DNA from: Candidatus Anammoximicrobium sp.
GTDB lineage: Bacteria; Planctomycetota; Planctomycetia; Pirellulales; Pirellulaceae
Direction of reading: 5' to 3'
Length of the DNA: 64,000 nt
Assembly: GCA_012515235.1 (NCBI GenBank)
Contig: JAAYYU010000094.1
Location: 1 to 64,000 of the forward strand
Position 1 is the stretch's first letter. Each line of letters opens with the position of its first letter. The notes beneath the pieces are model-generated. The model worked only from the letters and a program-made list of their open reading frames with translations. It was not told the DNA's origin and did not search any database. Both the position numbers and the translations under genes were made by a program. This document shows, piece by piece, positions 53,269 through 63,143 of this stretch.

Positions 53269-54810
53269 TTAGAGTCCGCTCGGCAACCATTGTTCGATGG
53301 CTTGCTTCTTCTCCTCCTCGGTGCCCTTGGCCAACTGGCTGCCCGCGGATTCGCCGATCAGTTTCTGATAGGCCGTCAGAAGATGCGCGTCCGGCAGGAG
53401 CCCGCGCGTCTGGTACATGCGGACTTCGCCCAGCACGGGCAACGGGTTATCGTGCGTCTGGCCAATCAAGCCCCGCAAGCGGTTCAGCACGTGTTCGGTC
53501 TGCAGCCCTTGGGGCAACGGCCCCAACACCCATTCGGCGTCGATCTTCTTGAACAGGGCCTCCATTTCCCGGTCGACGGGGTCCTGATCCTCCTTGGGGT
53601 CAGCACGCTCGAGTTGCACTTTGATGTTGTTCAGCTTCCTGGATTCCCACAATTCCTTGGCCTGCAGCGTGTCGTGCAAACGGATTGTCGTTTCGTTCAG
53701 GATGTGTCCGAGTCGCGGATTGGGCGTGACCACGACGTTGAATACGCACAGGGCGTCGACCTTGGCGGCCTGCGCCTTTTCGAGCAGGTCCTTGGACCGG
53801 ACCACGCCCAGAAACACAATTCCCGTCGAGATGGTGCCGACGTCGCTGGCCCTGCCCGCCGCCTGGCCGGGCGCCGCCGCCCCCTCGAAACCGCCGGGAG
53901 GCGCTCCGCCGGGTTCCGCGCCGACGTTCATCTCGCCGCCTGGATGCATCCCCGCGCCAGGCATTCCTGCCGCTGCGCCCGGCGCGGCGATGTTGCCAGA
54001 CGCTACCAAGACCTTGCCAAAATCGCCCTTGGCAATCCGCTGCTGAAGCTGCTGGAGAACCTTCTGTCCCAGTTCCCCGGTGTGCTGCTGCAGCGAAGCG
54101 TTGCCCTGCCCGGCGCCTCCCTCAGCCCCGATGCCCGGCTGCGGCTGTCCGCCAGCCGCCGGCGCGCCGCCCTTGGTCGCGAGGTTCTGGGTGGTGCCAA
54201 TGGGATACAGGCTGCCCGTGTACCCTCGCGGACCCTTGAATTCATACTCGATGGCGATTCCCCAACGCACGGTCATCGATGGCTTCTTCAACGGGGTAAT
54301 CCAGCCCATCTTGTCCAGCACCTCTTTCGCCGCCGCGTCGTCGCTGGTCAGGGCGTGTGCAAACAGATACTGCAAACCGTCCTTCTCACGCCCCTGGCCA
54401 AAGGCCACTGCGGCTTTGTCCGCAAACGTCAAAGGTTTGGGAGGTTCCTTCTCTTGAGACGCCCCGACGCCCGACTCTGGAGAAGAACCGTCTAACGCAG
54501 GCGCTCCCGGTTCGCCCGGCGCCATGCCCGGCGCAGGTTCACCGGGTGCCATGCCCGTGGCCGGTTCGCCCGGCGGCGCTCCCGGCGCAGGTTCGCCTGG
54601 CGGGGTTGCCGGTGCCGGTTCGCCGGGAGGCATTCCCGTGGCGGGTTCGCCTGGCGGCGCAGCCGGCGCGGGTTCGCCTGGCGGCATCCCCGGTTCGGCG
54701 GCAGGAGGCGCGCTGTCGCCTGCCGGAGACGATTCCGAATCGCCCCCGCCGCAACCGGACAGGGCCGTCAACCAGAGAACGAAAGCAGCGAGAAGAAGGG
54801 CGTGTCGCAT
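53269..54810 (-). CDS. Repeat-rich lipoprotein of unknown function
   Basis: 513 residues. The signal ends in a lipobox (TALSGC, Cys at about 20). Residues about 30-105 consist of eight or so PPGEPAPG/PPGEPATGM repeats. A folded domain (about 120-200, FADKAAVAFGQGREKDGLQYL, WGIAIEYEFKG), a Gly/Ala/Met-rich linker (about 210-330), and a second folded part (GIVFLGVVRSKDLL, DALCVFNVVVTPN) follow. The family is not recognised. It looks like a planctomycete surface or periplasmic lipoprotein. The encoding DNA of the repeat is an 18- to 36-bp tandem pattern. Confidence 0.72.
   Translation of the reverse strand: MRHALLLAAFVLWLTALSGCGGGDSESSPAGDSAPPAAEPGMPPGEPAPAAPPGEPATGMPPGEPAPATPPGEPAPGAPPGEPATGMAPGEPAPGMAPGEPGAPALDGSSPESGVGASQEKEPPKPLTFADKAAVAFGQGREKDGLQYLFAHALTSDDAAAKEVLDKMGWITPLKKPSMTVRWGIAIEYEFKGPRGYTGSLYPIGTTQNLATKGGAPAAGGQPQPGIGAEGGAGQGNASLQQHTGELGQKVLQQLQQRIAKGDFGKVLVASGNIAAPGAAAGMPGAGMHPGGEMNVGAEPGGAPPGGFEGAAAPGQAAGRASDVGTISTGIVFLGVVRSKDLLEKAQAAKVDALCVFNVVVTPNPRLGHILNETTIRLHDTLQAKELWESRKLNNIKVQLERADPKEDQDPVDREMEALFKKIDAEWVLGPLPQGLQTEHVLNRLRGLIGQTHDNPLPVLGEVRMYQTRGLLPDAHLLTAYQKLIGESAGSQLAKGTEEEKKQAIEQWLPSGL
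54500..54690. repeat. GEPA-coding tandem repeat
   Basis: Units such as GCAGGTTCGCCTGGCGG recur with small changes across the region and encode PPGEPA on the minus strand. Length variation here would change only the lipoprotein stalk. Confidence 0.8.
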
Positions 54811-55211
54811 AGCAGTGACCCGTTTTGAATGACGCTGTCTTCGGAGCGGACGCGCTCGGCGCGCGACGAGTTAAACTCGAAGCCAGCCGGGCACCAGACA
54901 CCGCTTCCAGCTCTCACGACAGCTGGACAATGGGCTTTGCCCACAAACCTGGAACGGCACACGTCTCGTTTATTATGGCCGCAGCACGTGCGGATGTCGA
55001 GTCAGCTGAAGTTCCATCCCGAAAACTTGGCAGGCAGTCGATCACTGACAGCCCCGCAAGCCCGACGGGAACACCTTTGTCGGCTAAGCATCGTCCGAGA
55101 CCAACGGCGCAGTTTTCTCGTCGCGCGGACTTCAGTCCGCTTGGTCGGAATGAACTCCGCCCTACAAAGTTGTTCGGGGACAGGGTCTTGGACCATGTCC
55201 GGCCAATTCCG
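54811..55211. other. 401-bp gap between two minus-strand genes
   Basis: No convincing gene. It contains a small palindrome GCGGACTTCAGTCCGC (55126-55141), a type often dispersed in planctomycete DNA, and the probable promoter of the lipoprotein gene. Confidence 0.55.
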
Positions 55212-57794
55212 CTACTCGATCGCCTGGGGCGTCTCCGGCGGCCTGTTCCATTTGACCTGCATTTCCTCGTCCAGGTCGCGGTGCCACTGGTTCAGGAATC
55301 CCTGCAGTTCGACTCGTGCCAGGAACCCCATGTCCGCCGTCAAGCCGCCCTCCAGGAATTGTGTCCGGCGCTGCTCTTCCGGAGGCGATTCGGAGTCGAC
55401 ACGGACGACATAGACGATCTTGTGGGGCGTGTCGGCCGCGACACCAACCTGGCCTGCCTTCAGCCCGAAGACCACCTGCATGAAATCTTGGCCAGCGTGC
55501 TCCACTCCGTCCACGACGTTCAACATGGGAGCGCCCGAGCCCATGGGCATTGCCCCGCGGGTGAGCCACGTGAACGCCGGCGGCTCCAGGACGTTCTTGG
55601 CCAGCGCGGCGTCCAGCGACTCTTTCAGCGGCTTGTCGCCTTGGACCGACTTGGCCAGTTTTTCGGCCTCGGCTTTCGCAAGCTGATACGCCTGCTGGCT
55701 CTTCCACGCCGCCACGACTTCGTCGCGAATGTCCTGCAACTCCGGCACGAACGCTTCGGCTTCCTTGGTTTTCCAGTACAGGAATTCCACGTCCACTTCA
55801 AACGAACGGATCTGATCCGGCTGGTAGAGTGGCTGCCGGTCGGTGTAGGCGATTTCGGCGAACGATTCGCGGCGGAATTGGCCGCCCGCGAAATTGAAGC
55901 GAAACGCCTTGCCCAGTTCGTAATCGGCGATCTGCAATTCGTCCACCAACGGAGTCTCGCCGCCGACCAGACCGTGTTTCTCGCCCAACTGCTTTACGTC
56001 CGGCGGGGTCGGTTCCGGGAGGTCCGGCTGGGTTTTCAGGTTTGCCCGCCAAGCCGCATGGGATTGAAAGTACTTGCGGATTTCGTTGCGGGCGTTGTTC
56101 AGCGCCGCGGTCACCTTATCCTGGGCCGGAGCGCGCGCCAGATTGCGGCGAATCTCTTGCTCGACCTCCGCCAGCGGCTTGTACTTGGCCGGCGGTTCGT
56201 CCTTCTTCTCTTCCGATTTGGCCGCGTCCGACTTGGGCGGCTCCACGGCCGGCGGTGCCGCGGGCGGGGCCTTCGGCGTCTGTTTCGCAACAGGGTCTTT
56301 CGCAGCCTTCGCTGCCTCTTGCTTCGGCGCTTCCTTCTCTTTCTTGGTTTCTGCGGGAGCCTCCTGGACGTCCGCCTCGGCGTTGTAGCTCACGAACATC
56401 ACCTCGGTCCCACGCCGCGAAGCCCGGTTCTCGGACTGCTTCGATTCGCCCGCTTGAACTGGCGCGGCTTTTGAGGCAGGCGGATTGAGCTTCAATTCGG
56501 CCTCCTTCGCGGCTTCTGCCGGCTTGGACTTCGCTGCTGCGGGTTTGCCCGACTCAGGCTTGGCTTCTGCCGGTTTCGCTTCTGCCGGTTTCGCGTCGGC
56601 CGGTTTCGCGTCGGCCGGTTTCGTGTCGGCCGGTTTCGTGTCGGCCGGTTTCGTGTCGGCCGGTTTCGTGTCGGCCGGTTTCGTGTCGGCCGGTTTCGCG
56701 TCGGCCGGTTTCGCGTCGGCCGGTTTCGCGTCGGCCGGTTTGTCGGATTTTGTTTCGGGTTTGGCCTTGGCGGGCTTGGCTTCCGGCTTTTCCGTTGCGG
56801 CAGCGGGTTGCTTCGGCGCGGTGCCGCCGGCATCTGGTTCCGGTTTCTCGGCGGGCTTCTTTTCTTCGGCCGGAGGCGATTCGGGCACCTTGAAATCGTT
56901 TTTGTTCTTCTCGTAGTACTCCGCGACTTGCTCCTGGGTGAGCGTCGTCATTTCCTGTTGCAGGTATTTCTCGAAATCTGCTTTCAAGTACTGAAACGCG
57001 ATCTTGCGCCGGCGTTTGAAGCCCGGTTCGGGGAGATCGGGCGAGGCGTACCGGGACTTGCCTTCTTCATACAACGCCGCGACTTCCGCCTCGGTGGGCT
57101 GGGCCGTGACTTTGCTCTGGAAGTCTTCCACGGACAGGGGCAGCAGTTCCGCCTTCACCGCTCGGTTCAAGCGGTTGAAGGCATCCCAGGCGAGCGAGGG
57201 TGACATGGCAAACAATCCGCTGCCGGCCATTACGCGCATGTGCTGGGCCAGCAACTCCATCCGGAGTTGCTCGAACAGCTGCGCTTGGCCAAACCGGCCG
57301 CCCGTCGCATCTTTCAGCAGCACCCCGAACTCGTTGCGGGGAATCACGTCGTCGCTCAGCGTATCCAGAAATTCCAGAATCGCCGCATCGCTGATCCGCA
57401 CGCCCAAGTCTTCCGCCTTGCGCGCCAGGATCATCGTCTGGACCAAATCCTCTTCGGCGTACGACCGCGGAATGCCCGGATCCACGACCCGGCCGCCGAC
57501 GACCGTGACGCCCAATCCCTTCGGCTGCCCCTTGGCCTCGAGCGTCTTCTGCACCAGCAGGTCCAGAAAACGGATGGCCAAATTATGCGCCTCCCGCATC
57601 GCCCACAAATCGCGGTCATACAGTTTGCCGTGCTTCCAACTGACCACGGTCTGTTCCGGAGCCGCCGCTCCAGAGCCGCCCGGTTGGTTTCGGACAATAT
57701 AATCCCCCACGACAAACGTGAGCATGATCAACACGCCGAAAACGGCCAGCAACACTTTCTGGTTTCGCCGAAAGAAGGACAGCGGACTGGACAT
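55212..57794 (-). CDS. PpiD/SurA-like membrane-anchored chaperone with a KPADA repeat
   Basis: 860 residues. An N-terminal anchor (about 13-32, VLLAVFGVLIMLTFVVGDYI) is followed by a SurA_N-like helical domain (about 55-260). Then comes a Lys/Pro/Ala/Asp low-complexity region (about 310-560) with twelve KPAD(A/T) or KPAEA pentapeptides (about 350-410). A C-terminal helical part carries EVEQEIRRNLARAPAQDKVTAAL. The order resembles PpiD, but I cannot see an intact parvulin (PPIase) active domain. It is predicted to face the periplasm. The gene is preceded by a 395-bp spacer shared with topA. Confidence 0.72.
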   Translation of the reverse strand: MSSPLSFFRRNQKVLLAVFGVLIMLTFVVGDYIVRNQPGGSGAAAPEQTVVSWKHGKLYDRDLWAMREAHNLAIRFLDLLVQKTLEAKGQPKGLGVTVVGGRVVDPGIPRSYAEEDLVQTMILARKAEDLGVRISDAAILEFLDTLSDDVIPRNEFGVLLKDATGGRFGQAQLFEQLRMELLAQHMRVMAGSGLFAMSPSLAWDAFNRLNRAVKAELLPLSVEDFQSKVTAQPTEAEVAALYEEGKSRYASPDLPEPGFKRRRKIAFQYLKADFEKYLQQEMTTLTQEQVAEYYEKNKNDFKVPESPPAEEKKPAEKPEPDAGGTAPKQPAAATEKPEAKPAKAKPETKSDKPADAKPADAKPADAKPADTKPADTKPADTKPADTKPADTKPADAKPADAKPAEAKPAEAKPESGKPAAAKSKPAEAAKEAELKLNPPASKAAPVQAGESKQSENRASRRGTEVMFVSYNAEADVQEAPAETKKEKEAPKQEAAKAAKDPVAKQTPKAPPAAPPAVEPPKSDAAKSEEKKDEPPAKYKPLAEVEQEIRRNLARAPAQDKVTAALNNARNEIRKYFQSHAAWRANLKTQPDLPEPTPPDVKQLGEKHGLVGGETPLVDELQIADYELGKAFRFNFAGGQFRRESFAEIAYTDRQPLYQPDQIRSFEVDVEFLYWKTKEAEAFVPELQDIRDEVVAAWKSQQAYQLAKAEAEKLAKSVQGDKPLKESLDAALAKNVLEPPAFTWLTRGAMPMGSGAPMLNVVDGVEHAGQDFMQVVFGLKAGQVGVAADTPHKIVYVVRVDSESPPEEQRRTQFLEGGLTADMGFLARVELQGFLNQWHRDLDEEMQVKWNRPPETPQAIE
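56564..56743. repeat. 15-bp tandem repeat encoding KPADA/KPADT
   Basis: About twelve copies of GGTTTCGYGTCGGCC in phase with the reading frame (the first two carry TCTGCC). The copies are nearly identical in DNA, which suggests recent slippage expansion. Confidence 0.95.
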
Positions 57795-58210
57795 GCTCAG
57801 ATTTCCTCAAATGCGGGAACGCATCCTGCGGAGGCAGCCACTGGAACCAAACCTGGAATGCCATCGGCGCGCCTGCAGGAGCATTGGGCTTGCAGCAAAA
57901 GAGAATCCGTGCTCCATTCATGCAGCCCATCTCGGTCATGCAGCCTGTCGGAAGCGAGGTCGATACGTCAACCTCCCTTGACAGCCCTGCGTAACTGGTG
58001 TTAATGGGGTGCCTGCTCTTCGGCACGGATTCCGTCCGACATAAGCCGCAAATTGTAGCGCCGTTTGACGTAAATACAATCCCAAAAGGCATTCTGGACT
58101 TTGTTCCGCGGTGGCGAGCAGCCCTTCAGCCGGGCATGGCGACGTCAGAAGCGGGTAAATAGTTAAGCTAGCGAGTCTTTGTAGCTTGAGTGAAAGCTGG
58201 TCGAACGAAC
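57795..58210. promoter_or_regulatory. Divergent region between the PpiD-like gene and topA
   Basis: 416 bp with no credible gene. It must contain both promoters. The last 60 bp before topA are the most AT-rich (GGGTAAATAGTTAAGC near 58153), a plausible core promoter or leader. Confidence 0.5.
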
Positions 58211-60814
58211 ATGGGAAAAAAAGCGGCCGCCAGTGGGGCGAAATCGTTGGTGATCGTCGAATCGCCTGCCAAAGCGCGGACGATCGGCAAATTCTTGGGC
58301 AGCGATTTTGCGGTCGAAGCCAGCATCGGCCACATCCGCGACTTGCCACAGGGCGCCAAAGAAGTGCCTGAAGAGTACAAGCAAGAGGAATGGGCCTATC
58401 TGGGAGTGAACGTCGAGCAGGACTTCACGCCCATTTACATCATCCCGTCGGACAAAAAGAAGCACGTCACCAAGCTTCGCGCCGCGCTCAAAGAGGCCAA
58501 GGAGCTGTATCTGGCAACGGATGAAGACCGCGAAGGCGAGGCCATCAGCTGGCATCTGTGTGAGGTCCTCAAGCCGCAGGTCCCGGTGCATCGCCTGGTG
58601 TTTCACGAGATCACCGAGGAGGCGATCCGGGAAGCTTTCCAGAGCCCTCGGACGATCGACGAAGGGTTGGTCAAAGCCCAGGAAGCCCGCCGCATTCTGG
58701 ATCGGCTGTACGGTTACGAAGTGTCGCCGTTGCTGTGGCGGAAGATCGGGCCGCGGCTGTCGGCGGGGCGCGTCCAGAGCGTCGCGGTGCGGTTGATCGT
58801 CGAGCGCGAGCGGGAGCGGCAGGCGTTCGTCTCGGCCAGTTACTGGGATCTGCTGGCCACGTTCGTCACGCCGGAGGGAGCCGAGTTCGACGCGGCACTA
58901 ATCTCCGTCGGCGGTCGCCGCCTGCCGGCCGGCAAGGACTTCGACCCCGCGACGGGGCGGCTGAAGGATTCCGGCCTGCTGCTGCTGAATGCCGCACAGG
59001 CTGCAGAATTGGCGGAACGATTGCAGACGGCCGAATTTCGGGTCACAAGCCTCGAAGACCGGCCCTACACCAGTCGGCCCTCGCCGCCGTTCACGACCAG
59101 CACGATGCAGCAGGAGGCCAACCGCAAGCTGGGCTTCACCGCCCGGAAGACGATGAGTCTGGCCCAGACCCTGTATGAGAACGGCTACATCACCTACATG
59201 CGTACCGACTCGACAACGCTGGCCCAGGTTGCCGTGGAGGCGGCCCGCGATCTGGTCCGCTCGCAATACGGTCCGGCGTTTCTGCCGGACGCCCCGCGCG
59301 TCTACGCCTCGAAGGTCAAAAACGCCCAGGAGGCGCACGAAGCCATTCGGCCGGCCGGCCACCCGTTCCGCCTGCCGGATTCGGTGCGCGGCGAACTGGA
59401 CCAGGACCAGTTCCGCTTGTTCGAGATGATCTGGAAGCGGACGATTGCCAGCCAGATGGCGGACGCTCGCGGGCGGCGGATCACCATCGGGCTCGAGGGC
59501 GGCGAGGCCCTGTTCCAGGTAAGCGGCAAGACGATCGACTTTCCGGGATTCCTCCGCGCGTACGTCGAAGGTTCCGATGACCCCCAGGCGGAACTGGCGG
59601 ACAAGGAAACGCTGTTGCCTCAAGTCGAACGCGGCCAGGCGGTGGCCTGTCGCGACTTGGAAAGCAAGAGCCACGCCACTCAGCCGCCGCCGCGGTACAG
59701 CGAAGCCGCGCTGACGCAAGCGCTGGAAGACATGGGCATCGGCCGCCCCAGCACGTACGCCTCGATCATCGACACCATCCAGGCCCGCGAGTACGTTTTC
59801 AAAAAGGGCAACGCGCTGGTCCCTTCCTGGACAGCCTTCTCCGTCGTGCGGCTGCTGGAACAGCACTTGGGCAGCCTGGTGGATTACGAATTCACGGCCC
59901 AAATGGAAGACTACCTGGACGCGATCAGCCGGCGCGAGGTCCAGCACCGAGACTACCTGCGGGAGTTCTTCCTGGGCAACGATCGTCCCGGATTGAAGCA
60001 GTTGGTTCAGGAGAAGATCAAGAACGTGGACGCGCGGGAGGTCAGCCGGTTCTCGCTGGGTACCCCGTCCTCCGGCGAGCATCTCGAAGAGATTTTCGTG
60101 CGGGTCGGCAAATTCGGCCCGTTTTTGGAGCAGGGCCAGCGCCGCGCCAGCATCCCGCACAACACGCCGCCCGACGAATTGACGCTGGACAGGGCGCTGG
60201 AAATGTTGGACCAGGGCCAGCGCGAAGACGAACCCCTGGGGCATTGCCCGGAGACGGGCAAACCCGTCTACGTAAAAACCGGACGTTTCGGGCCCTACGT
60301 GCAACTGGGGGCCAGCGACGACAAGGACAAGAAGAATGCCTCGCTGCCCAAGGGCATGGCGACGGAAGAAGTGGATATCGAGACGGCCCTCAAGCTGCTG
60401 GCCTTGCCGCGAACGCTGGGCCCGCATCCGGACAGCGGGCAGCCCGTGGTGGCTCATAGCGGCCGCTTCGGGCCGTTCGTGAAATGCGGCGACGAAACCC
60501 GCTCGCTGCCCGAGGAAGTCTCGCCGCTGGACGTGACTTTGGAGCAGGCCCTCGCCCTGCTGGCCCAACCCAAGGCTGCCCGCGGCCGCCGAGCCAGCAC
60601 GCCCAAAGAACCGCTCAAGGTGTTCGAAGCGTCCCCCGTCACGGGCCAGCCGGTGCGTCTGCTCGACGGCCGCTACGGCCCTTACGTCACCGACGGCCAG
60701 ACCAACGCCTCGCTGCCCAAAGGGGTCGCCGTGGAAAGCGTCACGCTCGACTCGGCCCTGCAACTGTTGGCCGAACGGGCTGCCAAAGGCCCCGCGCCCA
60801 AACGCCGCCGCTGA
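58211..60814 (+). CDS. topA: DNA topoisomerase I
   Basis: 867 residues, type IA topoisomerase. The Toprim domain has SLVIVESPAKARTI (catalytic Glu) and DEDREGEAISWHL (Asp pair). The core has GRVQSVAVRLIVERE, the active-site tyrosine Y329 in YITYMRTDSTTL, and GIGRPSTYASII. Instead of zinc fingers, the C-terminus carries three to four Topo_C repeats (GHCPETGKPVYVKTGRFGPYV-type; GRFGPFVKCG; GRYGPYVTDG), ending basic. The ATG at 58211 is preferred over a GTG at 58190. Confidence 0.97.
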   Translation: MGKKAAASGAKSLVIVESPAKARTIGKFLGSDFAVEASIGHIRDLPQGAKEVPEEYKQEEWAYLGVNVEQDFTPIYIIPSDKKKHVTKLRAALKEAKELYLATDEDREGEAISWHLCEVLKPQVPVHRLVFHEITEEAIREAFQSPRTIDEGLVKAQEARRILDRLYGYEVSPLLWRKIGPRLSAGRVQSVAVRLIVERERERQAFVSASYWDLLATFVTPEGAEFDAALISVGGRRLPAGKDFDPATGRLKDSGLLLLNAAQAAELAERLQTAEFRVTSLEDRPYTSRPSPPFTTSTMQQEANRKLGFTARKTMSLAQTLYENGYITYMRTDSTTLAQVAVEAARDLVRSQYGPAFLPDAPRVYASKVKNAQEAHEAIRPAGHPFRLPDSVRGELDQDQFRLFEMIWKRTIASQMADARGRRITIGLEGGEALFQVSGKTIDFPGFLRAYVEGSDDPQAELADKETLLPQVERGQAVACRDLESKSHATQPPPRYSEAALTQALEDMGIGRPSTYASIIDTIQAREYVFKKGNALVPSWTAFSVVRLLEQHLGSLVDYEFTAQMEDYLDAISRREVQHRDYLREFFLGNDRPGLKQLVQEKIKNVDAREVSRFSLGTPSSGEHLEEIFVRVGKFGPFLEQGQRRASIPHNTPPDELTLDRALEMLDQGQREDEPLGHCPETGKPVYVKTGRFGPYVQLGASDDKDKKNASLPKGMATEEVDIETALKLLALPRTLGPHPDSGQPVVAHSGRFGPFVKCGDETRSLPEEVSPLDVTLEQALALLAQPKAARGRRASTPKEPLKVFEASPVTGQPVRLLDGRYGPYVTDGQTNASLPKGVAVESVTLDSALQLLAERAAKGPAPKRRR

Positions 60815-61194
60815 ACGTCGCCCGCCCCAGACTCGGCAAACTGGCCGAACACGGCTCGCGCCCCGCTGCTTTGCAGGACTTCGTGAGGCGCTACTTCGGA
60901 CGCAGGCCGTGGTGACGATGCCCTGGTTGCGAGGCTCTGCCTCGTAACCCACTGCCCGCGAGGCACCGCCTCGCATCCGGTCGGCAGAGTCGAAAAGACA
61001 GTGCGTTCCCAGGCAGAGCCTGAGAACGAGGTGCCGCGAGAAGTGCACCGCAGTGGGGCTCGCGCCCCGTTCTGCCCGCGGCGCGTCTTGCACTGGCCGG
61101 TCGCATCGGTTATCTCATTAAGAGCCGCCCCCTGGGGGTTCGGCGTGTTCGTTCCTGGATTGAAGTGCCGGTTCCTTGCTCGAAGGAGTTTGTA
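60815..61194. other. 380-bp gap with three consecutive hairpins
   Basis: No gene. Three related stem-loops fill 60925-61028; the rest is the upstream region of the deacetylase-like gene. Confidence 0.65.
60925..61028. repeat. Cluster of three GAGGC/GCCTC hairpins
   Basis: Stem-loops at 60925-60949 (GGTTGCGAGGC-TCT-GCCTCGTAACC with one mismatch), 60958-60974 (GCGAGGC-ACC-GCCTCGC) and 61004-61028 (CGTTCCCAGGC-AGA-GCCTGAGAACG). All have a 3-nt loop and a related stem top, as in REP/BIME clusters. They could also end topA transcription. Confidence 0.8.
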
Positions 61195-63060
61195 ATGCGG
61201 AAGTTGTGTGCGCTGGTCTTGTGTTGGATGGCAGCGGCAGTCCCGGCCCAGGCGGCCGACGCGGGCAACCGGCTGGCTTGGGTCGATGACGCGTGCAACC
61301 CCTATTACGTGGGCTTGCACGCGCCCAAGCTCATCACGCCCCAGTGGATTGGACAGGAGGGCGTCGAGGCGGTGATTGTGTTCGCCATCGACGACATGCG
61401 GAATACGGCGCCGTACGAAAAATGCCTGCGGCCGATCATCGAACGGCTGAAGAAGATCGACGGCCGCGGCTCCGTCAGCATTATGACCACCCAGGCGGAC
61501 CCCGCCGATCCGCAACTGGCGAAGTGGGCGGCGGAACAAGTCACCGTGGAGGCCCACACGGCCACGCACCCCTGCCCCTGCCTGCAGGGCGGAGACATCG
61601 CCAAGGCCAAGCAGACCTACGACGACGCCATCGATCTGTTGGCCAGGATTCCGGGCGGTCCCCCGATCGCGTTCCGCATGCCCTGTTGCGATTCCATGAA
61701 CTCGGTCGGCCCGCGGTTCTTCACGGAAATGTTCGGCAAGACCACCCCGTTCGGCCGCTTCCTGCGCGTCGACTCGTCGGTGTTCATGGCCTTTACCGCC
61801 GACGATCCGGCCTTGCCGCCATCCCTGACGACGGACCAGGAAGGCCGTCCGCGGTTCACGAAGTATATCCCCCGCGATCGGAACTTCGTCAACTACGTGG
61901 AGAACTACCCCTATCCGTTCGTCGTCGACCACCTGTGCTGGGAAATGCCCTCGCCAATCCCCGACGACTGGTTGGGAATCAATCTGCAGGGGAACCACAA
62001 CCCGGACACGGTCCGCGATATGAAGGCCGTGATCGACGCCACGGCGATCAAACAGGGCACGTTTACGCTGACGTTCCATCCCGACCGCTGGATCCGCAAC
62101 GACCAGGTCATCGAATTGATCGACCACGCGGTCGGCCGCTACGGCAAGAAGATCATGTTCCTCAACTTCCGCGAGGTCCACCAGCGGCTGACCGCGAACC
62201 TGCTGGGCGGCCAGCCGCTGCGGGCCGACGACGGCAGCGACAACGGCGTCCGCGTGCTGGACCTGAACAACGACGGCTACATGGACGTCGTGATCGGCAA
62301 CGACCGGGTCCGCCAGACTCGCCTTTGGTCGCCGCAAACGCGAACCTGGACGGTCGGCGACTTTCCCGTGCAGATCGTCGCCACCGACGCGGAGGGCAAG
62401 CGCACGCTGACGGGCGCCCGCTTCGGCGTGCTGCAGGCCAACGGCCACGCCAGCATCCTGGTGCGGAACGAATCGCTGGCCGGCCTGTGGCACTTCGACG
62501 GCCGAGCCTGGACGGCCGTGGCCGACGGACTGAAGGGCCTGGAACTCGACGGTCCGGTGCTGACGGCCAAGGCTGGTCGCGATCAGGGAGTCCGGTTTTG
62601 CGATCTCGACCTGGACGGCTGCTGCGAGTTGATCGTCGGCAATCCGCGCCAAAACGGCGCGTTCCGCTGGTCCCAGGACACCCATGCCTGGACCAAATTG
62701 CCGTTTGGCCTGCCGCCGCGCACGGCGATCGTCGACCAGGCAGGCCGCGATGCGGGCCTGCGACTGGTCGATCTCGACGGGGACGGGCGCCGCGATGTGA
62801 TTTTCTCCGACGCCCGACGCTACAGCCTGCACCTGTTCCGTTCGCTCACCGAGGGCTGGTCGCGGAAGATCCAGGACGCGGATCGCATCCCAGGCAACGC
62901 GATCCCGATGATCGTCCGGGCCGACGGCACGAACAACGGGGCGTGGTTCCACTACGGGCACATGTACCTGCAGAACGAGGACACCGGCAAGCAACTGCCT
63001 AACCACATCGACTTCCGCTCGTACAAGCAGTTGCTGGTCACGACGCCGGATTCTCGCTGA
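61195..63060 (+). CDS. Secreted polysaccharide deacetylase-like protein with FG-GAP/VCBS repeats
   Basis: 621 residues from the ATG at 61195; a start at 61165 would add ten residues before the signal. The signal peptide is about 1-20 (VLCWMAAAVPAQAAD). Residues about 40-330 are NodB-like: the metal triad is probably the Asp in FAIDDMRN and the two His in VEAHTATHP, then FRMPCCDS and TFTLTFHPDRW. Residues about 345-600 contain FG-GAP/VCBS repeats with Asp-rich calcium loops (DLNNDGYMDVVIGND, DLDLDGCCELIVGN, DLDGDGRRDVIFSD). Exported carbohydrate esterase is the likely role; the substrate is unknown. Confidence 0.82.
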   Translation: MRKLCALVLCWMAAAVPAQAADAGNRLAWVDDACNPYYVGLHAPKLITPQWIGQEGVEAVIVFAIDDMRNTAPYEKCLRPIIERLKKIDGRGSVSIMTTQADPADPQLAKWAAEQVTVEAHTATHPCPCLQGGDIAKAKQTYDDAIDLLARIPGGPPIAFRMPCCDSMNSVGPRFFTEMFGKTTPFGRFLRVDSSVFMAFTADDPALPPSLTTDQEGRPRFTKYIPRDRNFVNYVENYPYPFVVDHLCWEMPSPIPDDWLGINLQGNHNPDTVRDMKAVIDATAIKQGTFTLTFHPDRWIRNDQVIELIDHAVGRYGKKIMFLNFREVHQRLTANLLGGQPLRADDGSDNGVRVLDLNNDGYMDVVIGNDRVRQTRLWSPQTRTWTVGDFPVQIVATDAEGKRTLTGARFGVLQANGHASILVRNESLAGLWHFDGRAWTAVADGLKGLELDGPVLTAKAGRDQGVRFCDLDLDGCCELIVGNPRQNGAFRWSQDTHAWTKLPFGLPPRTAIVDQAGRDAGLRLVDLDGDGRRDVIFSDARRYSLHLFRSLTEGWSRKIQDADRIPGNAIPMIVRADGTNNGAWFHYGHMYLQNEDTGKQLPNHIDFRSYKQLLVTTPDSR

Positions 63061-63143
63061 CCCAACGACGATCTCGAAAGGCCGGACTGGCTGGTTCGCA
63101 ACGTTGACGCGCTCGTTGGGAAAATCCGCCTCAGGGACTGCAT

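Noticed and set aside
58898..61093. 731-codon minus-strand open frame opposite topA
   Set aside because: topA motifs are complete on the plus strand; the antisense frame is a composition artefact.
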